Below, one piece after another: positions 28,553 to 39,000 of a stretch of DNA of 64,000 nt. The DNA comes from Pedobacter lusitanus (GTDB lineage Bacteria > Bacteroidota > Bacteroidia > Sphingobacteriales > Sphingobacteriaceae). The number at the start of each line of letters is the position of its first letter. Within the stretch, counting starts at the first letter, position 1. A program made the position numbers and the translations under genes. The notes below the pieces were generated by a model. It was not told where the DNA came from. It did not search any database and was given only the letters and a program-made list of their open reading frames with translations. Location of the stretch: contig NZ_CP157278.1 in assembly GCF_040026395.1 (NCBI RefSeq), positions 3,534,001 through 3,598,000 of the forward strand, given 5' to 3'.

Positions 28553-29206
28553 TTAGAGGTTAAAATCTCTCTTCATATTAATAGCCAGGGCTGGTGGCAT
28601 ATTTATGAGATTATGGTTCTCTACCATAACCAGTTCATCCTCTCTAAAAAGATAGTGTGCCAGTAAATAAGATCGTCCTTTGCGCAGGTTAATTTTTTTA
28701 GACCTGGTCTGGCCTTCACGATCTTTAGAAAGAACGATAAGCTCTTTATCAGCAGAAGTTGTATTACTTAACATCATATTTCCCGAAAAACTAATATCCG
28801 TTAAATCATCACTCTGCTGTGCTAATCTGACCATTCCATTATGTCCCAGACGGATCCGAAGCCCATCAAACTCTTTTTCCATTGAAGGCCGGGAATGGTC
28901 ATAATGAAACACCATTTGCTTTTCAGATATCCATTTATCCTGGAAACCAAAGAAATAGAATATTGCCACTAAACTTGCAGCAACTGCCATTTTAAATATC
29001 CGGTTTTTATAGAGCTGTGAATAATCATGCTTTAAGTTTTGTGCCTTGATTTTAGACCATGCGTCCTGTTGTGAAGGAATATTTTCAGCAGTAATTTCTT
29101 CCGCATCAAAATCGTCATCTCCCCCTTCTATCCAGTTCTCATAGATTTTCAGTTCTTCTTCAGAAGCATTTCCCGATAAACATTTTTTTAATAATTCCGG
29201 ATTCAT
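28553..29206 (-). CDS. Short FecR-like anti-sigma factor
   Basis: 217 residues, shorter than usual Bacteroidota FecR proteins (about 300-390). Residues 1-70 form a cytoplasmic part starting PELLKKCLSGNASEEELKIYENWI, typical for anti-sigma N-termini in this phylum. A TM helix lies at about 72-88 (MAVAASLVAIFYFFGF). The roughly 130-residue periplasmic part retains FecR-like strands (LRIRLGHNGMVRLAQQSDD) but lacks the C-terminal secretin/TonB-short (STN-interacting) domain. Role inferred: holds the adjacent ECF sigma factor at the membrane until a signal arrives. Confidence 0.75.
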   Translation of the reverse strand: MNPELLKKCLSGNASEEELKIYENWIEGGDDDFDAEEITAENIPSQQDAWSKIKAQNLKHDYSQLYKNRIFKMAVAASLVAIFYFFGFQDKWISEKQMVFHYDHSRPSMEKEFDGLRIRLGHNGMVRLAQQSDDLTDISFSGNMMLSNTTSADKELIVLSKDREGQTRSKKINLRKGRSYLLAHYLFREDELVMVENHNLINMPPALAINMKRDFNL

Positions 29207-29274
29207 ATACCTGGCTTACTGACTAATATTATCACAACCTGCCATTATCCCCTATAGCAGACGAAGAATGATTT

Positions 29275-29829
29275 TTAAGACAAAGGGTATTTTTCAAGCC
29301 CTTTACGGATAAATTTCAGGGCCTTTGTCAATTGATTTTCGACCGTTTTTTCAGAGATCAGCAGATTTCCTGCAATCTCCTGGTTATTTAACCCTTTTTC
29401 CCTGCTCAACACATAAACTTCCTTACAGCGATCCGGAAGACAACTGACAAGTTTATCAATATCTTCCCTTAAAAATCTGTATAAAACTTCCTGCTCTGTA
29501 TGATTGGTATCACCGACCGTTTGTCTCTGTAATAATTCATCCATCTTTTTTGCTTTCCGGACTTCATCACTATAAATCCTGCTGATCCGGAATCTTACTG
29601 CTCTGACCAGATAATTTTCTATAGTATCTTCGCTTAGCAATAAGCTATCCTTGCGTTGCCAGATAGAAGTAAAAACCTCCTGTACTACGCCTTCAGCGCG
29701 ATAAGCATCTCCAAGATATTTATATCCCAGCTGATATAGCTTTTTCCAATAGCGTTCGTAAAGATGAAAGAAAGAGACTTCATCAATTCTAAGCTGATTC
29801 TTTAATTTATCAGTTGACTGTTCAGACAC
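29275..29829 (-). CDS. ECF-family RNA polymerase sigma-70 factor
   Basis: 184 residues. Region 2 (about 20-95; FHLYERYWKKLYQLGYKYLGD, VVQEVFTSIWQRKD) and region 4 (about 120-175; LPDRCKEVYVLSREKGLNNQEIA, ISEKTVENQLTKALKFIRKGL) are clear. It is of the Bacteroidota FecI-like group. The start is GTG at 29829: the nearest upstream ATG is out of frame. First gene of the cassette; it likely directs transcription of the receptor genes when the anti-sigma factor releases it. Confidence 0.92.
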   Translation of the reverse strand: MSEQSTDKLKNQLRIDEVSFFHLYERYWKKLYQLGYKYLGDAYRAEGVVQEVFTSIWQRKDSLLLSEDTIENYLVRAVRFRISRIYSDEVRKAKKMDELLQRQTVGDTNHTEQEVLYRFLREDIDKLVSCLPDRCKEVYVLSREKGLNNQEIAGNLLISEKTVENQLTKALKFIRKGLEKYPLS

Positions 29830-29969
29830 GATCCATTATGAGTTAATCGTCAAAGGTAAGATAATTTAGAACGATTCAAAACAGATGTATATGTAACGAT
29901 ATTATGTAAAACGATATTAAATCGCCCCTGAAGCTTGCTTGTTAAAATAATTTTTAGATTTTTATTTAC

Positions 29970-32405
29970 ATGGAAAACAGAAGAGATTTTATCAGGAAAG
30001 CTTCATTACTAACCGGAGCTTTAAGTCTTTCAACAATTTTACCGGGATCAATACAAAGAGCTTTAGCTATTGATCCTGATCTTGGAACAACTTATTTAGA
30101 TGCAGAGCATATTGTATTTCTAATGCAGGAGAACAGGTCTTTTGACCACGCCTTCGGTTCATTGAAGGGGGTCCGGGGCTTTAATGATCCCCGGGCGATC
30201 CGTTTACCAAACAATTATCCCGTCTGGTTGCAGAGCAATAAAAAAGGAGAAACCTATGCTCCATTCAGATTAGATCTTAAAGACACCAGAGCAACCTGGA
30301 TGAATTCCCTGCCCCATTCCTGGGAAAATCAGGTTGATGCCCGTAACAACGGTGATTATAATGGCTGGCTGGAAGCAAAGAGATCAGGCAATAAGAATTA
30401 TGCCGATATGCCATTAACAATGGGTTACTATAACAGGGAAGATATTCCTTTTTATTATGCCCTGGCCGATGCCTTTACAGTTTGTGATCATAGTTTTTGT
30501 TCTTCCCTTACAGGAACAAGCCCCAACCGTACCTTCTTCTGGACAGGTAAAATCAGAGAAGAACAAAACGGAACAGCCAAAGCTCATCTGAACAATGGAG
30601 ATATTGACGGTTCAGAACGACTTTCATGGGGAACCTTTCCAGAGCGCCTGTCTAAACATGGAGTAGACTGGAAAATATATCAGAATGAGCTTAGTGCAGG
30701 AGTGGGCTTTGAAGGAGAACAAGATGACTGGCTTGGAAATTTCACAGACAACCCTATTGAATTTTTTCAGCAATACCATGTTAAAAGACACCCTGAGCAT
30801 ATTCTATGGCTTAAAAAGGCTACTGCTGATCTAGCTGCGAAAATAAAGATTAAACCAGACCCCAAACTCCAAAAAACTCTTGAACGCTATCAGAAAGATC
30901 TTGATTTTCTAGAGAATAATCCCCTCGAATCATTATCACCTGAACAACAGGAACTACATAAACGAGCTTTTACAACCAACAGAAATGATCCCGACTTTCA
31001 TAAACTGGAATCTATTACTTATAACGACAACGGAAAAGAAAGGACTACTGAAATTCCAAAAGGCGATGTATTACATCAGTTTCGCAAGGATGTAGATACA
31101 GGAAAACTACCTGCCGTTTCCTGGCTGGTTGCCCCATGTAATTTCTCTGACCATCCTGGTGCGCCCTGGTATGGTGCCTGGTACCTGTCAGAAGCCATTG
31201 ATATCTTAACCAAAAATCCCGAAGTCTGGAAAAAGACAATTTTCGTTCTTACTTATGATGAAAATGATGGTTATTTTGATCATTTACCACCATTCGTTGC
31301 TCCTAACCCAAAAGATTCATCTACCGGAATCGTTTCAAAAAGTCTTGATACTGAGGCTGAGTTTGTGCAGAAAGGACAAAGTGAAAGAGAAAGTCCGGTT
31401 GGGCTTGGCTATAGAATTCCTATGGTCGTTGTCTCCCCATGGACACGTGGAGGCTATGTCAATTCACAGGTCTTTGACCACACATCTTCCATTCAGTTCC
31501 TTGAACATTTCCTAAGCCATAAAACAGGACAGAAAATTCATGAAGACAATCTGACTTCCTGGCGCAGAAGTTTATGCGGGGACCTTACTTCTGTGTTCAG
31601 GCCTTATAACGGAGAGAAAATTCCGCTGCCAAAAACTATAGAGAAAAAGCCTTTCATTGAAGAAATCCATAAAGCTCAGTTTGCCAAATTACCAGATAAC
31701 TTTAAAAAACTGACACCTACTGAAATTGCTGAAATAGTTAAAAAAACAAAAGATTCAGCCCATCTTCCCAAACAGGAAAAAGGGATTAAGCCAGCCAATG
31801 CAATTCCATATGAAATTTACGCAGATGGTGGATTAACTACAGATAAAACAACATTTAAAATAACCCTCACTGCCGGTAATAAATACTTTGGAAAAAAATC
31901 AAGCGGAGCAGGTTTTAATATTTATGCAAAAGCCAAAAACTGGTCATTTACAGCCGATGCAGGAGATACGCTTTCATACCAATGGCCATTAGAAACCTTT
32001 GAAGATCAGCGCTATGATTTAAAAGTATATAGCATAAATGGCTTTTTCAGACATTTTACCGGTGATGTGAATGATCCTGAAATTATACTCACTCTGCTTT
32101 ATCAGAATCAGAAAGGTAAGATTGATCAATTAAATGGAAATGTTCTTTTGCAGATCAAACGTCTTAAAAAAGGGGTTCCGCTAAAGTTAACACTGACAGA
32201 CAATGCTTATTATAACCCTCCTCTGGATATTCTGATAGGAGCTAAAGAAACAGAAAAACTGGTTCCTTTAGCGTTAGGGAAGAGCCATCACTGGTATGAT
32301 TTCACAATAAAAGCGCAGGGTAATCACATATTCAGCCAGCAATTTGCAGGTCATGTTGAGCATTCCCGCGAGAGCTTTACTGACCCGTTAATGGGAGACG
32401 AATAA
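29970..32405 (+). CDS. Phosphocholine-specific phospholipase C family protein
   Basis: 811 residues. A twin-arginine signal (RRDFIRKASLLTGALSL) predicts Tat export of the folded enzyme. The alkaline-phosphatase-superfamily catalytic domain (about 40-510) has the family landmarks MQENRSFDHAFG and TGTSPNRTFFWTG, plus DENDGYFDH further on. The C-terminal part (about 600-800) holds two copies of the small beta domain found in bacterial PLCs (DUF756). It hydrolyses phosphatidylcholine or sphingomyelin to phosphocholine; substrate range is inferred. Divergent from the sigma-factor gene across 140 bp. Confidence 0.9.
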   Translation: MENRRDFIRKASLLTGALSLSTILPGSIQRALAIDPDLGTTYLDAEHIVFLMQENRSFDHAFGSLKGVRGFNDPRAIRLPNNYPVWLQSNKKGETYAPFRLDLKDTRATWMNSLPHSWENQVDARNNGDYNGWLEAKRSGNKNYADMPLTMGYYNREDIPFYYALADAFTVCDHSFCSSLTGTSPNRTFFWTGKIREEQNGTAKAHLNNGDIDGSERLSWGTFPERLSKHGVDWKIYQNELSAGVGFEGEQDDWLGNFTDNPIEFFQQYHVKRHPEHILWLKKATADLAAKIKIKPDPKLQKTLERYQKDLDFLENNPLESLSPEQQELHKRAFTTNRNDPDFHKLESITYNDNGKERTTEIPKGDVLHQFRKDVDTGKLPAVSWLVAPCNFSDHPGAPWYGAWYLSEAIDILTKNPEVWKKTIFVLTYDENDGYFDHLPPFVAPNPKDSSTGIVSKSLDTEAEFVQKGQSERESPVGLGYRIPMVVVSPWTRGGYVNSQVFDHTSSIQFLEHFLSHKTGQKIHEDNLTSWRRSLCGDLTSVFRPYNGEKIPLPKTIEKKPFIEEIHKAQFAKLPDNFKKLTPTEIAEIVKKTKDSAHLPKQEKGIKPANAIPYEIYADGGLTTDKTTFKITLTAGNKYFGKKSSGAGFNIYAKAKNWSFTADAGDTLSYQWPLETFEDQRYDLKVYSINGFFRHFTGDVNDPEIILTLLYQNQKGKIDQLNGNVLLQIKRLKKGVPLKLTLTDNAYYNPPLDILIGAKETEKLVPLALGKSHHWYDFTIKAQGNHIFSQQFAGHVEHSRESFTDPLMGDE

Positions 32406-32464
32406 AAAACTATTTCATTAAACCCTTATATTTAAGAATTCCCCAACTTAACCAAATAACCATT

Positions 32465-34105
32465 ATGAAAAAGCTTTTAGTATCGTTTGCGGCAGTCTGT
32501 TTGCTGATCAGTAATCAGCATGTATCAGCCCAGACGGAACCCCTCATTTCTCCCCGTCCCCTGATCCTGGAAACAGCAAAAAAAGGGACTTTAAACCTGA
32601 GTGCAGCAACAAAAATTATTGTTCATGGATTACCAGCGGAAGCACAGTACCTGAAAGACAAACTCTCGCTCATTGCCGGGCTGAATATTCCGGTAACTAT
32701 TACCCCAAAAGCCAGTAAAAACAATATACTTCTGGATTTGAAAGAAAATCCGGCAGCAACTTACGGTAAAGAAAGTTATGAACTTACTGTAAATACTAAT
32801 GGTATTAAAATATCAGCAGCAGATAAGGCCGGCTTATTTTATGGTATACAAAGTCTGCTGCAATTAATTACAGTAACCGAACCTGGAAAAAGTGCAACAG
32901 TGCCATATGTAACCATTAAAGATAAACCACGTTTTGGCTGGAGAGCTTTAATGCTTGATGAGGGACGTCATTTTAAAGGAGAAAAAGTTGTAAAACAACT
33001 GTTGGATGATATGGCAATGCTCAAAATGAATGTATTCCACTGGCACTTAACAGACGATCAGGGTTGGCGGATTGAAATCAAAAAATATCCTGAACTAACT
33101 AAAATCGGGTCCAAACGTAAAGATTCACAATTGGCCTGGAGAAGCGAAAAACGCTCAGGAAAACCACATGAAGGATTCTATACACAAGAACAAATTAAAG
33201 AAGTTGTCCGCTATGCAGCAGACAGACATATCACTATAGTCCCAGAAATCGAAATGCCGGGCCACGCTACAGCAGCGATTGCCGCCTATCCATGGTTGGG
33301 TACAACCGGAGAAAAAGTGGAAGTGCCGGTGACGTTTGGTAAATTTAAAGATACTTACAATGTCGCAGATCCAAAAGTTTATACCTTCTTAGAAGATGTA
33401 CTAACCGAAGTGATGGCATTATTCCCTTCTAAAGTTATTCATATTGGCGGAGACGAGGTTTTATATGACCAATGGAAAAGTTCCCCTCAGATACAGGCTC
33501 TAATGGGCAGAGAAGGCTTAAAATCGCCTGCCGATGTACAGATCTGGTTTACCAACAAAATTTCCAAATTCATTGCCTCAAAAGGTCGCCGGATGATGGG
33601 CTGGAATGAAATTATGGGAGGCAAAGTCCATGAATTCACAGATGACAAAGAAACTGTAGTTAAAGAAAAACTGGATCAGGGAACTATTGTTCATTTCTGG
33701 AGAGGTACAACTGATATGATTACCAGCGCAGCTTCAAAAGGATATGACCTGGTTAACTCCTATCATATTTATACCTATCTGGATTATGATTACAAGGAAA
33801 TCCCGATTAGAAAGGCTTATGATTTTAATCCGATTCCGCAAGGACTGGACCCGAAATATGATAAGCATGTACTGGGCCTGGGCTGTCAGATGTGGAGTGA
33901 ATTTATTCCGGAAGTAGCAGATATGCAGCAAAAAATTTATCCGCGTTTAGCTGCGTATGCAGAAGTAGGATGGACAGACTTATCCCGCAAGGATTATACT
34001 TATTTCCAAAACACAATGAAACTGATTGAGAACCATTGGAAAAAAGAAGGCGTGGAGGTCGCTGTCGTAGATTATAATGCCAGAGGCGAAGAAACTAAAG
34101 AATAA
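32465..34105 (+). CDS. Beta-N-acetylhexosaminidase (GH20)
   Basis: 546 residues. Signal peptide about 1-22 (QHVSAQ). The GH20b N-terminal domain (about 25-150) precedes the catalytic barrel starting at KPRFGWRALMLDEGRHF. The catalytic pair Asp330-Glu331 lies in IHIGGDEVLYDQW. It releases terminal GlcNAc/GalNAc from glycans or chitin fragments in the periplasm or outside. It starts 59 bp after the phospholipase gene on the same strand, so the two may form an operon for scavenging host or cell debris. A strong terminator follows. Confidence 0.93.
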   Translation: MKKLLVSFAAVCLLISNQHVSAQTEPLISPRPLILETAKKGTLNLSAATKIIVHGLPAEAQYLKDKLSLIAGLNIPVTITPKASKNNILLDLKENPAATYGKESYELTVNTNGIKISAADKAGLFYGIQSLLQLITVTEPGKSATVPYVTIKDKPRFGWRALMLDEGRHFKGEKVVKQLLDDMAMLKMNVFHWHLTDDQGWRIEIKKYPELTKIGSKRKDSQLAWRSEKRSGKPHEGFYTQEQIKEVVRYAADRHITIVPEIEMPGHATAAIAAYPWLGTTGEKVEVPVTFGKFKDTYNVADPKVYTFLEDVLTEVMALFPSKVIHIGGDEVLYDQWKSSPQIQALMGREGLKSPADVQIWFTNKISKFIASKGRRMMGWNEIMGGKVHEFTDDKETVVKEKLDQGTIVHFWRGTTDMITSAASKGYDLVNSYHIYTYLDYDYKEIPIRKAYDFNPIPQGLDPKYDKHVLGLGCQMWSEFIPEVADMQQKIYPRLAAYAEVGWTDLSRKDYTYFQNTMKLIENHWKKEGVEVAVVDYNARGEETKE

Positions 34106-34106
34106 T

Positions 34107-34142
34107 AAAAAAGGGCCTCCGAATAATTCGGAGGCCCTTTTT
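34107..34142. terminator. Bidirectional terminator
   Basis: A 16-bp stem AAAGGGCCTCCGAA/TTCGGAGGCCCTTT with a 3-nt loop and A/T runs on both sides. It ends the GH20 gene and probably also the convergent nif3 gene. Confidence 0.92.
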
Positions 34143-34161
34143 ATGCCTTAATTTATCTTGC

Positions 34162-35259
34162 TTAGTAGAAGTAATTTATCGGATTCGTATTCACTCCTGT
34201 TAAATGTACAGTCATTTCAGGGAACTTCCGTTCCAGAATATCAACCAGCAGGTTAGATGTGAACTGTTCACTTTCAAAATGTCCGATATCAGCTATCATA
34301 AGTTTCCCATCAGCATCAAAAAACTCATGATATTTGAAGTCTGCAGTAATAAAAGCATCTGCACCAGCAGCAATAGCATGTCCAAGCAGAAAACTTCCTG
34401 AACCACCGCAAACAGCCACTTTTTTTATCTTCCGGCCAGTATCCCGGGTGTGTCTGATCAGCGTTACGTTCATTCTTGATTTTACAAAGCGCAGAAAATC
34501 CGCTGCATCCAGCTCTTCTTCCAGCCAGCCCACCATTCCGGAACCAACTGTATCCAGTTTATTCTCCATAGGAAAAATATCATAGGCAACCTCTTCGTAA
34601 GGATGATTTTCCAGCAGCGCCAGCAATATTTTCCTTTCATCCTGAATCAGAAATACAGTTTCAATCCTTATTTCCTGTTCATGATGCTGCATTCCATGCT
34701 GACCAACATAAGGTTGTGTACCAGCAGAGGCCTTAAATGTACCTGTACCTTCTGTATTAAAACTACATTCACTGTAATTTGCAATATTCCCTGCACCAGC
34801 AGCAAAAAGAGCCTCTCTCAGTCTGCCTGCCTGAGCTATGGGACAAAAAGTGATCAATTTCTTTAAAATCCCAGCTTTGGGAGCCAGAATTTTAGCCTGC
34901 TTTAAGCCCAATCGTTTACAAATTACACCATTTACCCCATTCTGGACACTATCCAGATTAGTATGAATAGCATACAAAGCAATATTATTTTTAATGGCAT
35001 TGATAATTACCCGTTCCACATAATTTTTACCGGTGAATCTTTTTAATCCTTTAAAAACAATAGGATGATGTGTAATAATCAGATTACAGTTTTTAGCAAT
35101 CGCCTCATCAACAATATCTTCAGTACAATCAAGAGCAACCAGAGCTCCTGTGATTTCCTGGTTCATATCACCCGTCAGCAAGCCTGAATTATCATAGTCT
35201 TCCTGATAGTTCAGTGGCGCATAAGTCTCCAGATGTTTCGTAATTACAGCTAATCTCAT
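34162..35259 (-). CDS. Nif3-like dinuclear metal-centre protein
   Basis: 365 residues, the long Nif3 form with a middle insert domain (about 135-235). Metal ligands appear in the N-terminal THHPIVFKGLKRF and C-terminal DIGHFESEQF. The family is widespread (YbgI/YqfO, GTP cyclohydrolase I type 2-like) without a settled function. It faces the GH20 gene tail to tail. In many Bacteroidota the next gene is the C4 zinc-ribbon protein, which here is found at 18720-19463. Confidence 0.92.
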   Translation of the reverse strand: MRLAVITKHLETYAPLNYQEDYDNSGLLTGDMNQEITGALVALDCTEDIVDEAIAKNCNLIITHHPIVFKGLKRFTGKNYVERVIINAIKNNIALYAIHTNLDSVQNGVNGVICKRLGLKQAKILAPKAGILKKLITFCPIAQAGRLREALFAAGAGNIANYSECSFNTEGTGTFKASAGTQPYVGQHGMQHHEQEIRIETVFLIQDERKILLALLENHPYEEVAYDIFPMENKLDTVGSGMVGWLEEELDAADFLRFVKSRMNVTLIRHTRDTGRKIKKVAVCGGSGSFLLGHAIAAGADAFITADFKYHEFFDADGKLMIADIGHFESEQFTSNLLVDILERKFPEMTVHLTGVNTNPINYFY

Positions 35260-35309
35260 AATACGTAAAGATACAATAAGGTTTACAGCCAGCTTAAAAT
35301 TTATCTGAT

Positions 35310-35672
35310 TTATTGAGTTATAGCACCCATTTTTGCCATCTGTAAACTTTCAAAAGCAACCTTCTGATTATATTCAAAAGCCAGATTCTTATAATTTACC
35401 AGATCTATAATAGTACCGATCATACATAGTCCGTAAGTGAAAAAGTAAAGAATACCCATTCCAATCTGGTTTACTAAAAATCTCGACAATCCCGGTACAA
35501 AAAATCCCAGCACACAATACAGAACCATATCATCCGGATTTCTTCTTTTACTATTATAAATCATTAGAAATCCATTCAGCTGCTGCTCATTAAAACCTGT
35601 TGTTATAGATTGCAGGTAAGAAAACTCCTGAGGCGTGATGCCCGGAAGCATCATAAATGGTGAATTGTACAT
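35310..35672 (-). CDS. TM2-domain-like membrane protein
   Basis: About 120 residues from the ATG at 35672, which is preceded by AGGAGAGAG, a rare Shine-Dalgarno-like site; an upstream in-frame ATG at 35732 would overlap the DUF2752 gene. Two TM helices (about 50-68 and 72-92) with the PGLSRFLVNQIGMGILYFFTYGLCMIG pattern resemble TM2 domains. Function unknown. Probably cotranscribed with the DUF2752 gene. Confidence 0.8.
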   Translation of the reverse strand: MYNSPFMMLPGITPQEFSYLQSITTGFNEQQLNGFLMIYNSKRRNPDDMVLYCVLGFFVPGLSRFLVNQIGMGILYFFTYGLCMIGTIIDLVNYKNLAFEYNQKVAFESLQMAKMGAITQ

Positions 35673-35694
35673 AATCTCTCTCCTTATATTTAAT

Positions 35695-36036
35695 TTATCT
35701 ATTCTTATTTTTTTTCCACTCGTATCGACCAAGTGTTATTATTCTCAGCCCGATAATCACTACCGCTGGTATACCTAACCAGTGCTGATGAAAACTCTCT
35801 TCAAGGTTACCATGGAACAATTGCGTAACAGATCTTCCCAGTCCGCAGCCCGGACACCAGTCCAGTCCCAGATTCGCCAGCGGACAAAAAGTAAAGTGAT
35901 TTACGGCTTCATGTCCCTGAGGTTCAGCTATTGCCAGTAATAATAAACTCACAACCCAGAAAATTAATTCCAATGGTATGCGGCTTAACCAGTTAAGCAC
36001 CCTCGTTTTGAATTTTAGAGTTATAAATGGCTGCAT
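35695..36036 (-). CDS. DUF2752 membrane protein
   Basis: 113 residues with two TM helices (about 17-36 and 85-103) and the DUF2752 signature CPGCGLGRS (around 62-70), plus a preceding CPLANLG. The conserved cysteines suggest metal or redox binding, unproven. It occurs with TM2 proteins in this phylum. Divergent from mfd by 39 bp. Confidence 0.87.
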   Translation of the reverse strand: MQPFITLKFKTRVLNWLSRIPLELIFWVVSLLLLAIAEPQGHEAVNHFTFCPLANLGLDWCPGCGLGRSVTQLFHGNLEESFHQHWLGIPAVVIIGLRIITLGRYEWKKNKNR

Positions 36037-36063
36037 TGTTACATTTTAGCAAATCATAAATAT

Positions 36064-36071
36064 TATCTTTG
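36064..36071 (+). promoter_or_regulatory. -7 box TATCTTTG for mfd
   Basis: An exact TAnnTTTG match that ends 4 nt before the GTG start codon of mfd, predicting a leaderless or nearly leaderless transcript. Confidence 0.5.
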
Positions 36072-36075
36072 TGAA

Positions 36076-39000
36076 GTGAACATCCGTGACCTGATCAATA
36101 GATATAAAACTGATGAGCGCATCGAAGCGCTTGCAAAGACCCTCAACTCGGGTAAAGGTAATAAACTTCAATTAAAAGGTTTAGTTGGCTCTGCCGATGC
36201 CACAATTGCTGTAACCACCTATTTTTTACTGCATAAACCACAATTGTTTATTCTTCCCGATCGTGAAGAGGCTGCCTATTTTATGGCAGATCTGGAAAGT
36301 ATACTGGAAAAAGAAGTTCTTATTTTTCCTTCTTCATTCCGTAAAGCATTTGATTTCACTCAGGTAGATACCGCCAATGTATTAGCCAGAGCCGAAGTGC
36401 TCAATGAACTCAACCATAATTCATCTTATGGAAAAATTGTAGTTACTTATCCTGAAGCACTGGCAGAAAAGGTTATCAACAGAGACATTCTGGAAAAAAA
36501 CACACTTGAAATTAGTCTGGGTGTGAAATTAGGCATAGACTTTATCAATGAATTTCTGGTTGATTACGACTTTAACCGTACTGAATTTGTCTATGAACCG
36601 GGCCAGTTCTCTATTCGGGGTGGTATAGTTGATATTTTCTCTTTTTCTCATGATTTACCTTACAGAATAGAATTTTTCGGGGATGAGGTTGAGAGTATCA
36701 GAACCTTTGAAATTGAAAGCCAGTTGTCTGTAGAAGATGTTAAGACCTTCACTATTATTCCTAATGTACAATCCAAATATCTTACAGAAAGCAATATTAA
36801 TCTGCTTGATTATATTGAAAAAGATACCCAGCTCTGGTTTAAAGATGTGGAATTTACCCTGGATATAATTAAAACCGGTTATAAAAAGGCAGTAGAGCTC
36901 TGGAAAGCACTTCCCTCAAAAGAAAAACAGGAAAATCCGGACTGGATCGATCCAAAATTTGCCTTTTCAGATGAAAGAATGATTGGAGATATCGTTCATG
37001 ACTTCTCCCTGATTGAATTTGGAAAGCAATTTTTTTATAAGACCGACAATGTCTTTCTTTTTGACACTAAACCACAACCTTCTTTCAATAAAGATTTCAA
37101 TCTCCTGATTCATAATCTGAAAGAGAATGAGAAAAATGGTATTCATAACTTTATTTCCAGCTCTTCTCCAAAACAAACAGAGCGGTTATATGCCATACTT
37201 GATGACATTGACAAAACAGCTAAGTTCGTTCCTGTCAATATTCAGCTCAGAGAGGGATTTATAGATCCCCGTCAGTCAATTGCATTTTATACTGATCATC
37301 AGATATTTGACAGATTTTATAAATACAAATTAAAAAGAGGTTATCAGCGTAGTCAGGCGATAACCATGAAAGACCTGAGAGACTTGAAACCGGGCGATTT
37401 TGTTACTCATATTGACCATGGAATAGGTAAATATGCCGGTCTGGAAAAAGTAGAGGTAAATGGCAAAACACAGGAAATGATCCGTTTGGTTTATGCAGAT
37501 AATGACCTCCTTTATGTCAATATCAATTCACTGAACCGTATTGCAAAATATAGCGGAAAAGATGGTACACCACCAAAAATGAATAAACTGGGCACAGAAG
37601 CCTGGGATAAACTTAAAAAGACCACAAAAAAAAAAGTTAAAGACATTGCCCGTGATCTGATCAAGCTTTATGCACTGAGAAAATCACAGGTAGGAACTGC
37701 ATTTGATCCTGATGGCTATCTGGAAACGGAACTTGAGGCTTCATTTATTTATGAAGATACTCCCGATCAGATGAAAGCCACAAGCGATGTAAAAAAGGAT
37801 ATGGAAGCCCCGCATCCAATGGACAGGCTTGTTTGCGGAGATGTAGGTTTTGGTAAAACAGAAATTGCAATCAGAGCAGCATTTAAAGCAGTAGCCAATG
37901 GAAAACAGGCTGCGGTCTTAGTCCCTACAACTATTCTTGCTCTGCAGCATTTCAAAACCTTTTCAGGAAGACTTAAAGAATTTCCATGCAGGGTTGATTA
38001 TATCAACCGTTTCAAGACAAATAAACAGATCAAAGAGACCCTTGCACAGGTAGAAGAAGGTAAAGTTGACATTATTATCGGCACACACCGTTTACTGAGT
38101 AAAGACGTTAAATTTAAGTCTCTTGGTATTATGATTATCGACGAAGAACAGAAATTCGGCGTCTCTGCCAAAGAAAAACTCCGGGCACTGCGTGTCAACG
38201 TAGATACACTCACACTTACCGCAACTCCTATCCCGCGAACACTGCATTTTTCGCTGATGGGAGCGAGAGATTTGTCCATCATGAGTACTCCGCCACCAAA
38301 CAGACAGCCTGTAAATACAGAACTTCATGTTTTTAATGATAAACTGATACAGGAAGCCGTACAATTTGAACTGGACAGGGGCGGTCAGGTATTTTTCATT
38401 CATAACAGAGTAAATGATCTGCCACAACTGGGCGGACTGATACAAACCCTGGTGCCTAAAGCCCGTATTGGTATTGCGCACGGGCAATTGGATGGAGATG
38501 CACTGGAAGATGTCATGCTCGATTTCATTAATGGAGAAAAGGACGTGCTGGTAGCAACTACAATTATAGAAGCAGGACTGGATATTCCAAATGCCAATAC
38601 AATCATTATTAACCATGCTCATATGTTTGGTCTGAGTGATTTGCACCAGATGCGCGGAAGGGTAGGAAGATCCAATAAAAAAGCCTTCTGTTATTTGTTA
38701 AGCCCTCCACTATCCACCCTGACATCAGAAGCCCGGAAACGTCTGAGTGCAATCGAAGAGTTCTCTGATCTGGGCAGCGGCTTTAATATTGCCATGCGCG
38801 ATCTCGATATTCGCGGCAGTGGAAATCTTCTTGGTGCAGAACAAAGCGGCTTTATTGCAGAAATAGGTTTCGAAATGTATCATAAGATATTGGATGAGGC
38901 TATACAGGAACTCAAAGCAGATGAATTCAAAGAGCTTTTCAAAGATGATAAAGAACGTCCTTTTGTAACCTTCACCCAAATAGATACTGATCTGGAATTA

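Noticed and set aside
38092..38646. 184-codon minus-strand frame inside mfd
   Set aside because: Shadow of the mfd helicase region; Cys/Ile-rich composition without any motif.
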